Source: Desulfobacteraceae bacterium (GTDB lineage Bacteria > Desulfobacterota > Desulfobacteria > Desulfobacterales > Desulfobacteraceae). Taken from it: a DNA stretch of 6,351 nucleotides. Both the position numbers and the translations under genes were made by a program. Location of the stretch: assembly GCA_024225895.1 (NCBI GenBank), contig JAAEMC010000640.1, forward strand, positions 1 to 6,351, written 5' to 3'. A model generated the notes under the pieces. It saw only the letters and a list, made by a program, of their open reading frames with translations. It had not been told where the DNA came from and did no database searches. Numbering within the stretch: position 1 is the first letter of the stretch; each line of letters starts with the position of its first letter. This document shows, piece by piece, positions 1-5,547 of the stretch.

Positions 1-49
1 ACATGATAGAAACAGGTACCGTAGTATCGGAACATATTTTTGCGATTTG

Positions 50-430
50 CTATAGATCTAAATAGAGCGGAATCTGATGGAGTTCAGAAGACTGTTCTTC
101 AGTTTGCCCGAAACGCCAGTTTTTTATCTGGATCCCATCCTGGGTCATCCGGTCAACCATTCCCTTTATATTGATAATGGGATGGCGTTCAAACACATTG
201 GGAAGCCCGTAGGTCAGACTGCAAACCAGGCATTTACCCGGGCGCTGTGCCAGCTCAAAGGACAAAATGATTTTATCAGGATTCACCCGGATCAGCTTGA
301 GCCTTATATCATAGGCCCCTTCTAATGCATCACCGTATAATGCCTCAAAAAATTGATTGCTCTTTTCCAGTGGCAGAAGCGAATCAAGATAATCCTGAGT
401 AAACACTTTTTCCATTTGAATTTGGTCCAT
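50..430 (-). CDS. Conserved hypothetical protein with a CxxC motif, divergent from the nqr operon
   Basis: A complete 126-residue protein starting at the ATG at 428-430 (minus strand) and stopping at 50-52. A good ribosome binding site (AAAGAAGG, plus-strand 439-446) lies about 8 bases upstream, which supports this start over the in-frame Met6. The protein has no signal peptide or membrane segment, so it is probably cytoplasmic. Visible features are an acidic/aromatic N-terminal part (FFEALYGDAxEGAYDI, about residues 27-42), a central RPGKCLVCSLTYGLP segment with a cysteine pair C67/C70 that could bind a metal or act in redox, and a hydrophilic C-terminus. I do not recognise a function. The sequence resembles small proteins of sulfate-reducing Desulfobacterota, some of which carry the misleading name 'pancreas/duodenum homeobox protein 1'; that resemblance is from memory. 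It is transcribed away from nqrA, and nothing shows a functional link to NQR. Confidence 0.8.
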   Translation of the reverse strand: MDQIQMEKVFTQDYLDSLLPLEKSNQFFEALYGDALEGAYDIRLKLIRVNPDKIILSFELAQRPGKCLVCSLTYGLPNVFERHPIINIKGMVDRMTQDGIQIKNWRFGQTEEQSSELHQIPLYLDL

Positions 431-466
431 TTTTTATGCCTTCTTTCGTCTTGTATGATTGAACCG

Positions 467-479
467 TCGAATTATTCGA
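467..479. promoter_or_regulatory. 13-base palindrome TCGAATTATTCGA, candidate operator of the minus-strand gene
   Basis: Six-base arms TCGAAT and ATTCGA flank a single central base (T473). The element lies 37-49 bases upstream of the start codon of the minus-strand hypothetical gene, where its promoter is expected. A perfect odd palindrome in this place fits a binding site for a dimeric regulator, but it is short and AT-rich enough to arise by chance. Function is an inference. Confidence 0.3.
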
Positions 480-567
480 ACATTAGAAATTTATTTTTAT
501 TAAAATAGCGCTTGAAAATCAAGGCCTAACCCGAATATTTCACGAATCGAGTTTGTTTTAGCTGTAA

Positions 568-614
568 GTTGCAGGGCATGCTGCTGTAATTGTTTACCGC
601 AAATGCCCTGCAAC
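568..614. repeat. Perfect 12-base inverted repeat with a 23-base spacer
   Basis: The left arm GTTGCAGGGCAT (568-579) and right arm ATGCCCTGCAAC (603-614) are exact reverse complements, separated by 23 bases. The arms are GC-rich compared with the AT-rich surroundings, and the structure would form a stable stem in RNA or single-stranded DNA. Neither side is followed by a T-run on either strand, so it is not an ordinary intrinsic terminator. It could be a small mobile-element remnant, a recombination site or a structured RNA element. The outer ends run GTT...AAC, the opposite of the polarity of an integron attC site. Confidence 0.6.
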
Positions 615-711
615 GCATCAGATGAGACAAAATCGGTTCGCCAGGAAGGTGAGATTTTGACCATTTCATTAACAAGACACTTTGTCTTTCTAATCTGCTC
701 AAAAAGTCACA

Positions 712-729
712 TGTAATCAATTGTAATCA
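712..729. repeat. Two TGTAATCA copies spaced one helical turn apart
   Basis: TGTAATCA occurs at 712-719 and again at 722-729, a period of exactly 10 bases, so both would face the same side of the helix. An inverted 7-base copy (TGATTAC) lies at 831-837. The arrangement resembles a cooperative regulator binding site upstream of the nqr promoter, but no factor can be named and AT-rich DNA makes such matches fairly likely. Confidence 0.3.
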
Positions 730-868
730 TAATGTTTTTGAAAGTTTTACTTAAAATCTCATGAAATATCCGGGCTAATATCTTTTTGTATGGGGGCGTT
801 CTAAGGGATGATAAGAATGTCATGACTCAATGATTACCTTTATTCAAAGAGTATTTTGCACCATTAAG

Positions 869-896
869 TTGAAATTCATTAAAAATTTGATAGAAT
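869..896 (+). promoter_or_regulatory. Candidate sigma-70 promoter of the nqr operon
   Basis: A -35 box TTGAAA (869-874, one mismatch to TTGACA) and a -10 box TAGAAT (891-896, one mismatch to TATAAT) are separated by 16 bases. Transcription would start near 903 and give a leader of about 108 bases before nqrA. It is the best two-box match I find in the intergenic region. The AT-rich context means a chance match is possible. Confidence 0.4.
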
Positions 897-899
897 ACC

Positions 900-931
900 T
901 TGTTTAAATGGTGTTAAATGGTTGTAAACAA
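900..931. promoter_or_regulatory. Phased 10-base repeats inside a TTGTTTA/TAAACAA inverted repeat, candidate operator
   Basis: Three consecutive 10-base units (901-910, 911-920, 921-930) share a GTnnTAAATG-like pattern; the first two both contain TTAAATGGT (904-912 and 914-922). The block is bounded by perfect 7-base inverted arms TTGTTTA (900-906) and TAAACAA (925-931). It sits at the predicted start of transcription of the upstream candidate promoter, the classic place for a repressor operator. Function is inferred from position and symmetry only. Confidence 0.35.
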
Positions 932-969
932 ATAATGATTAACTGCTGCAAAATAGCACCTTCTCAATA

Positions 970-978
970 TGGTATAAA
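970..978 (+). promoter_or_regulatory. Alternative extended -10 promoter close to nqrA
   Basis: TGGTATAAA matches an extended -10 element (TG, one base, then TATAAA at 973-978). No good -35 box lies 16-18 bases upstream. Transcription would start near 985, giving a leader of about 26 bases. It is an alternative or second promoter to the one at 869-896. Confidence 0.3.
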
Positions 979-1010
979 TAATGACCACATCAGATTAGAA
1001 AGTATAATTC

Positions 1011-2339
1011 ATGGAAAAAGTGAACATTTTCAAAGGATTCAAAACCCGGCTGAAAGGGGAGCCGGACCTGAGTATAATTAAACTTCCAAAGCCATCCACC
1101 ATTGCTGTATCTGCTTTGGATATTCCGTTTATCCGGCCCAGGATCCTGGTAAAGGACGGAGATAAAGTTAAGATCGGTTCACCGCTTTTTTATGATAAGC
1201 AAAACCCGGATATCCAATACCTTTGCCCGGGAGCAGGAGTGGTCCAAAAAATTGTCTTTGGTGCCAGAAGACGTTTACATGAAGTGGTGGTACAACTTTT
1301 CGAAAAAGAATACCATGTTGAATTTGAATCCCTAACAAAAAAAGCCCTTGGAACAGCCGATACCCAAAAAATCATTGATATCCTCATTAAAGGTGGATTA
1401 TGGCAATGTCTGCGCCGGCTGCCCGCACGGGATACGGCTGATCCGAAAATTCAGCCCCCTTTGATCATCGTCTGTCTTAACGAGAATGACATGTTTGCCC
1501 CCCACCCGGGACTCTATCTTGAGAATGAAACATCCTTTTTTGAACTCGGGCTCTCACTATTAAGAAAAATATCAAAAAGGGTTGTGGTTGCCGCCCGGAA
1601 AAATCATTTGGAAAAGCTTGCACCCCTTAACACAAATATCACCCATGTAATCCCGGATCTGTATCCGGCATGGAATCCAGGGGCCATCCTTTTTCATATC
1701 AAAAAAACAGCTGATGAAAACAATGCCTGGTATGTAACAGGGCAGCATCTGCTTTTAATGGTCAAACTGATTTTAACCGGACATTACCCCATTGAACGGA
1801 TAGCCACTGTATCCCGGGAAAATGATAAAAAGCCCCACCTTCTCATCCGCCAGGGCATGCCGGTTAAAAGCCTTGCGCCAAGTCTGGGCAAGAATGATCT
1901 GATCACCTCAGGCATGTTCAGCGGTCGTATTATTGCCCCGGATTCGCATATGGGATTTTTTGAAAATACCTTGAATATTTTAAAAATCAAAAATGAGGAA
2001 GAGTTCCTGGGCTTTATCCGGCCGGGAACTGCCAAAACCACTGTATCAAACACCTTTTTATCCTGTTTGTTCGACAAACCCGGGCAAGCAGACTGCGACA
2101 CCCATGGAGAAGAAAGGGCCTGCATCAATTGCGCCTGTTGCCACAGAATCTGTCCCAATGATCTGATGCCCAATTTCATTATGAAGGCCCTGCATGGAGA
2201 TGATCTGGAAGATGCACTGGACATGGGGCTTTTAGACTGCTGCAATTGCGGGCTTTGTTCCTATACCTGCCCTTGTAAAATCGAACTGGCCCATATCTTT
2301 CAGGATGCCATGAATGCTTACCACAAGGACAAAGAATAA
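1011..2339 (+). CDS. nqrA: Na+-translocating NADH:quinone reductase subunit A with two [4Fe-4S] ferredoxin motifs
   Basis: Peripheral cytoplasmic subunit of Na+-NQR, associated with NqrB and quinone binding; 442 residues, about the family's usual size. The N-terminal part has the biotinyl-lipoyl-like region (RPRILVKDGDKVKIGSPLF, then CPGAGVV around residues 65-80, and GARRRL). The middle has an NqrA-type GLWQCLRRLP segment and lacks the GxGGAGFPT nucleotide/FMN motif of RnfC. Unusually, the C-terminus has two complete CxxCxxCxxxCP motifs: C371/C374/C377/C381 and C410/C413/C416/C420, with extra cysteines C376, C411 and C422. These are RnfC-like and should bind two [4Fe-4S] clusters; Vibrio-type NqrA, as I recall it, keeps only a remnant of the second. 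The start ATG has a weak Shine-Dalgarno (AGAAAG, 997-1002). First gene of the operon, 3 bases before nqrB. The position and the following nqrB-F identify it as NqrA rather than RnfC. Confidence 0.93.
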   Translation: MEKVNIFKGFKTRLKGEPDLSIIKLPKPSTIAVSALDIPFIRPRILVKDGDKVKIGSPLFYDKQNPDIQYLCPGAGVVQKIVFGARRRLHEVVVQLFEKEYHVEFESLTKKALGTADTQKIIDILIKGGLWQCLRRLPARDTADPKIQPPLIIVCLNENDMFAPHPGLYLENETSFFELGLSLLRKISKRVVVAARKNHLEKLAPLNTNITHVIPDLYPAWNPGAILFHIKKTADENNAWYVTGQHLLLMVKLILTGHYPIERIATVSRENDKKPHLLIRQGMPVKSLAPSLGKNDLITSGMFSGRIIAPDSHMGFFENTLNILKIKNEEEFLGFIRPGTAKTTVSNTFLSCLFDKPGQADCDTHGEERACINCACCHRICPNDLMPNFIMKALHGDDLEDALDMGLLDCCNCGLCSYTCPCKIELAHIFQDAMNAYHKDKE

Positions 2340-2342
2340 CCA

Positions 2343-3503
2343 ATGAAATGGCTGAAAAGAATATTTGATAAGAGTGAAAAACACTTTTCCGGATCTGGTA
2401 AGCTTGCCAAAGCCCATGCCTTGTTCGACGCCACAAAAACCGTCTTTTTCCACCCCTTGCGAAGGACTGCCTTTATACCGTTCTTAAGGGATTGCCTGGA
2501 TCTGAAGCGATATATGACGTTTGTACTCATCTCTTTGGTGCCCGTGACCATCTTCGGGATATACAATACCGGGTACAGGGCCGGGCTTGGTTCAGGGGTT
2601 GAACTGGATCTTTTGGACTCTTTTTTACATGGGTCCTATTATGTTATCCCCATTATCCTGGTCTCATACGTGGTGGGGCTTTTCTGGGAAATTCTTTTTG
2701 CCGGCATCCGAAAACATAAAATTTCCGAAGGCTTTCTGGTAACTGGGCTTCTTTTCCCACTGACCCTGCCGGCCACCATCCCTTTATGGCAGGTGGCTCT
2801 GGGCATTAGTTTCGGGGTCATCATCGGCAAGGAAGTATTTGGCGGCACTGGCCGCAATATTCTCAACCCGGCATTGACAGCCAGGGCGTTTGTTTATTTT
2901 TCATACCCGGTTTCCATGTCAGGGGAAATCTGGATACCCAATCTGGGGGCTGTGGATGGTATGTCCGGTGCAACTCCCCTGGCTGTAGCAGCCCAGGGTA
3001 ACCAGAGCATATTGGCAGCTCTTTCTGACATGGGTTTTGCGCTCAAAAATCTGTTCTGGGGCTTTGTTCCCGGCAGTATTGGTGAGACATCCGTATTCTG
3101 TATTGTTTTAGGGATGTTCTTTCTTCTGGTGACAAGGATTGCCAATTTCAGGATTATTGCAGGCGGTATTGCCGGCCTTATATTCACGGCAATTGTGTTT
3201 TACTTGTTCGGTGAAGACCCGGGGTCATGGATAAAGGCAGGCCCCTTGTACCATCTTTTTGCCGGCAGCTTTCTTTTTGGTATCACCTTTATGGCAACTG
3301 ACCCTGTCAGCGCACCGGGTACCAATGAAGCCCGGTGGATTTTTGGATTTTTAATCGGCTTTTTCACGGTCACCATCCGGGTTGCCAACCCGGCTTTTGT
3401 GGAAGGTACCATGCTGGCTATCCTCTTTATGAACGTTTTTGCACCGCTTTTAGACCATATGGTGGTCAAATACAAAGTGTCAAAAAGGATTCCCAATGTC
3501 TGA
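2343..3503 (+). CDS. nqrB: Na+-translocating NADH:quinone reductase subunit B
   Basis: Integral membrane subunit that carries a covalent FMN and riboflavin and forms the main Na+ path and quinone site; related to RnfD. The 386 residues are somewhat fewer than the ~412 of Vibrio. Family hallmarks include the N-terminal DLKRYM helix start, FLVTGLLFPLTLPATIPLWQ, KEVFGGTGRNILNPAL (glycines linked to quinone binding in Vibrio), DGMSGAT with T211 as the predicted FMN-phosphodiester threonine, FMATDPVSAPGT, and a C-terminal VNPAFVEGTMLAIL/FAPLLDH segment with a conserved membrane aspartate. About ten hydrophobic helices are visible. It begins 3 bases after nqrA; the nearest ribosome binding site (AAGGA) is inside the end of nqrA, about 13 bases upstream, which is rather far. 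The last 8 bases overlap nqrC. Confidence 0.97.
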   Translation: MKWLKRIFDKSEKHFSGSGKLAKAHALFDATKTVFFHPLRRTAFIPFLRDCLDLKRYMTFVLISLVPVTIFGIYNTGYRAGLGSGVELDLLDSFLHGSYYVIPIILVSYVVGLFWEILFAGIRKHKISEGFLVTGLLFPLTLPATIPLWQVALGISFGVIIGKEVFGGTGRNILNPALTARAFVYFSYPVSMSGEIWIPNLGAVDGMSGATPLAVAAQGNQSILAALSDMGFALKNLFWGFVPGSIGETSVFCIVLGMFFLLVTRIANFRIIAGGIAGLIFTAIVFYLFGEDPGSWIKAGPLYHLFAGSFLFGITFMATDPVSAPGTNEARWIFGFLIGFFTVTIRVANPAFVEGTMLAILFMNVFAPLLDHMVVKYKVSKRIPNV

Positions 3504-4248
3504 ACAAACTTTAGAAAATCAAGGTTTGAAAGGCCCGGATAAAAACAGCAGGCTCAATGTAATTAAATTTGCTTTACTGACCTCCTTGATTTGCAGCCTT
3601 TTGATCACCTCTGCCGCTACAGGTTTGAAAAATTTCCAACTCAAGAATATGGAAACAGACCGCAAAAAAAATATTTTAAAAGCCTGCGATCTGCTGGACT
3701 CTCAAAAAAAGGCCTCCAAAAAACAAATTAACCAACTCTATACAGCCAACATCAAAGAGGTCATGGTGAATCCGGAAGGCAAAATAATAAAAACCCATAC
3801 TGATGGGGCGTTAAAACTCTTTCTTTATGAAAAGAATGACGGCAAAAGCGGGTATATCATCCCCATCAACACCCGGGGACTCTGGGGAAAAATCCAGGGG
3901 TACCTGGCCTTTGAGAATGATGGCCAGACTGTATCCGGTTTCAGCGTTTTCTCCCATTCGGAAACCCCGGGGCTTGGCGGTGAAATCGAAAGCACCTGGT
4001 TTCAAAAGAACTTTAAAGGCAAAAAAATCATCAACTCCCAGAATAAATTTGTTTCCGTCGGCATTGCCAAGGGAAAGGTTAAAAATCTGCCCAAAGAGGA
4101 CCGTTATAATTATGTGGATGGAATCAGCGGGGCTACATTAACCGGGAAATATCTATCAGAGGGCATAAAAGAGACATTAACCCAGTACAACCCGGTATCT
4201 GTCACCTTCAGGCAAAAACAATTGCGCATAAAAGAACAAAAGGAATAA
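3496..4248 (+). CDS. nqrC: Na+-translocating NADH:quinone reductase subunit C
   Basis: Membrane-anchored flavoprotein that shuttles electrons by a covalently bound FMN; related to RnfG. The 250 residues are close to the usual ~257. One N-terminal membrane helix (about residues 22-44) precedes a large periplasmic domain. Hallmarks are GLWGKIQGYLAFENDGQTVSG, HSETPGLGGE, and DGISGATLT, where T214 is the predicted FMN attachment residue loaded by ApbE (not in this window). The ATG at 3496 overlaps the nqrB stop (ATGTCTGA), and an AAGGA site (3485-3489) lies 6 bases upstream, so translation is probably coupled to nqrB. Confidence 0.97.
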   Translation: MSEQTLENQGLKGPDKNSRLNVIKFALLTSLICSLLITSAATGLKNFQLKNMETDRKKNILKACDLLDSQKKASKKQINQLYTANIKEVMVNPEGKIIKTHTDGALKLFLYEKNDGKSGYIIPINTRGLWGKIQGYLAFENDGQTVSGFSVFSHSETPGLGGEIESTWFQKNFKGKKIINSQNKFVSVGIAKGKVKNLPKEDRYNYVDGISGATLTGKYLSEGIKETLTQYNPVSVTFRQKQLRIKEQKE

Positions 4249-4251
4249 TCC

Positions 4252-4884
4252 ATGTTAGCTGAAAAAGATCATTTTAAAGAGATATTGATCAAAGGCATCT
4301 GGAAGGAAAATCCGGTAGCATACCAGGTTTTGGGTATCTGCTCTGCATTGGCTGTCACCGTTAAGATGAGTACCGCCATTGTTATGGGGATTGCATTGAC
4401 GATTGTCACAGCTTTTTCAAGCCTGATTATTTCATCCATGCGCAAACATATCCCTTCCAATATCCGGATCATCGTGGAACTGGCCGTGATTGCCTCATTG
4501 GTAATTGTCACGGACCAGATTCTAAAAGCCTTTCTTTATGACATTTCAAAACAGCTTTCCATTTTCGTAGGGCTGATCATTACAAATTGTATTGTGTTGG
4601 GCAGAGCGGAATCCTTTGCTCTGGCTAACCCGCCGGCGGATTCTTTTGTGGATGGTGTGGCAAACGGTATCGGGTATTCCTTGATCCTGGTCTGTGTGGC
4701 CTTTATCAGGGAATTGCTGGGATCTGGAAAAATTCTAGGGTTTAATGTCATCCCTGGTTTTTTAGTGGATATGGGGTATCAGAATATGGGGTTGATGGTC
4801 CTGGCACCTGGGGCCTTTTTTATAATCGGCCTGCTGGTGTGGCTGAAAAACAATCTGCCAGGGGTCTCCCATGAGGAGAACTAA
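4252..4884 (+). CDS. nqrD: Na+-translocating NADH:quinone reductase subunit D
   Basis: Integral membrane subunit with about six helices, homologous to RnfE and, in inverted topology, to NqrE. The 210 residues match the family length. It supplies two of the four cysteines for the membrane iron centre between NqrD and NqrE: C30 in [10 protein letters not shown] and C113 in [12 protein letters not shown]. Other strong family segments are [43 protein letters not shown], and [11 protein letters not shown]. The start lies 3 bases after the nqrC stop, with AAAGGA (about 4239-4244) at good spacing. A 38-base gap to nqrE is the widest in the operon and holds no terminator. Confidence 0.97.
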   Translation: MLAEKDHFKEILIKGIWKENPVAYQVLGICSALAVTVKMSTAIVMGIALTIVTAFSSLIISSMRKHIPSNIRIIVELAVIASLVIVTDQILKAFLYDISKQLSIFVGLIITNCIVLGRAESFALANPPADSFVDGVANGIGYSLILVCVAFIRELLGSGKILGFNVIPGFLVDMGYQNMGLMVLAPGAFFIIGLLVWLKNNLPGVSHEEN

Positions 4885-4922
4885 CCATTATCGAATAGGT
4901 ATCTTAGCATATGGAGTAGAAC

Positions 4923-5531
4923 ATGGTTGATCATTTAAGTCTGTTTATCAATTCAGTTTTCATAGGCAATATTCTTTTGGCCTATTTTTTGGGAATGTGC
5001 TCGTTTATTGCAGTTTCAAAAAATGTGGAAACCGCGACAGGTTTAGGATTTGCAGTTATATTTGTATTAACGGTCACCTCACCTGTCAACTGGCTGATTT
5101 ACCACGGGCTCCTGGCGCCGGGAGCATTGGCCTGGGCAGGATTCCCCGACCTGGATCTAAGCTTTCTAAAATACATCACCTTTATTGCTGTAATTGCCGC
5201 CATTGTGCAGGCAGTTGAAATGATTATCGACCGGTACTCCCCGCTTTTGTATGTCACACTGGGGGTCTTTTTACCGCTGATTGCCGTCAATTGTGCAATT
5301 TTGGGCACATCTCTTTTCATGGTTGAGCGCAATTACACCTTTATGGAATCTGTTATTTTTGGGGCTGGTTCCGGTACAGGCTGGATGCTGGCCATTGTCT
5401 CCATGGCGGCCATAAGAAATAAACTTAAGTACGCAGATTGCCCAAGGGGACTTGAGGGATTCGGCATTACCATGATTGTGGCAGGACTAATGGCCATGAC
5501 CTTTATGATGTTTTCAGGAATTACGCTTTAA
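4923..5531 (+). CDS. nqrE: Na+-translocating NADH:quinone reductase subunit E
   Basis: Integral membrane subunit with about six helices, homologous to RnfA; 202 residues against ~198 in Vibrio. Conserved cysteines C26 ([12 protein letters not shown]) and C124 ([10 protein letters not shown]) pair with those of NqrD to hold the membrane iron centre. Further hallmarks are [51 protein letters not shown], and a C-terminal [17 protein letters not shown] segment. The ATG at 4923 has a GGAG site (4913-4916) six bases upstream. The nqrF gene follows after 16 bases. Confidence 0.97.
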   Translation: MVDHLSLFINSVFIGNILLAYFLGMCSFIAVSKNVETATGLGFAVIFVLTVTSPVNWLIYHGLLAPGALAWAGFPDLDLSFLKYITFIAVIAAIVQAVEMIIDRYSPLLYVTLGVFLPLIAVNCAILGTSLFMVERNYTFMESVIFGAGSGTGWMLAIVSMAAIRNKLKYADCPRGLEGFGITMIVAGLMAMTFMMFSGITL

Positions 5532-5533
5532 CT

Positions 5534-5540
5534 TAAGGAG
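5534..5540 (+). promoter_or_regulatory. Ribosome binding site that fixes the GTG start of nqrF
   Basis: TAAGGAG, directly after the nqrE stop, is seven bases from GTG 5548. It is the strongest Shine-Dalgarno of the operon and decides the start of nqrF: the first in-frame ATG lies inside the ferredoxin cluster motif (residue 77) and would lose the membrane anchor and two cluster cysteines. Confidence 0.8.
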
Positions 5541-5547
5541 CCGATAA

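Larger units (their letters stand above)
431..1010. other. Divergent intergenic region, AT-rich, no convincing gene
   Basis: This 580-base gap separates the minus-strand hypothetical gene from nqrA. It should hold the promoters of both. I find no tRNA, no rRNA and no convincing protein gene; the one open frame on the minus strand (526-720, 64 codons) has no recognisable protein and is crossed by a perfect inverted repeat. Contents reported separately are a 13-base palindrome (467-479), a 12-base-arm inverted repeat (568-614), phased TGTAATCA repeats (712-729), candidate nqr promoters (869-896 and 970-978) and a phased repeat/palindrome (900-931). The part from about 720 to 1010 is clearly more AT-rich than the flanking genes, as expected of a promoter region. 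Confidence 0.7.

Noticed and set aside
568..614. Integron attC site or intrinsic terminator
   Set aside because: The arm ends read GTT...AAC, the reverse of attC polarity, with no integron gene nearby; no T-run follows the stem on either strand.
526..720. 64-codon open frame on the minus strand in the intergenic region
   Set aside because: No recognisable protein, no good ribosome binding site, and it is crossed by the 12-base inverted repeat; most likely chance.
1003..1008. Perfect TATAAT as a -10 box
   Set aside because: It ends two bases before the nqrA start codon, so transcripts would begin inside the gene; no -35 box fits.
1011..2339. Identification of the first gene as rnfC and the operon as RNF
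   Set aside because: The cysteine motifs fit RnfC, but the order A-B-C-D-E-F ends in NqrF with its [2Fe-2S]/FAD domains, which RNF lacks; there is no RnfB, and the protein lacks the GxGGAGFPT motif of RnfC.
4885..4922. Possible operon break or internal promoter between nqrD and nqrE
   Set aside because: The gap is only 38 bases, with no hairpin or two-box promoter; it contains just the nqrE ribosome binding site.
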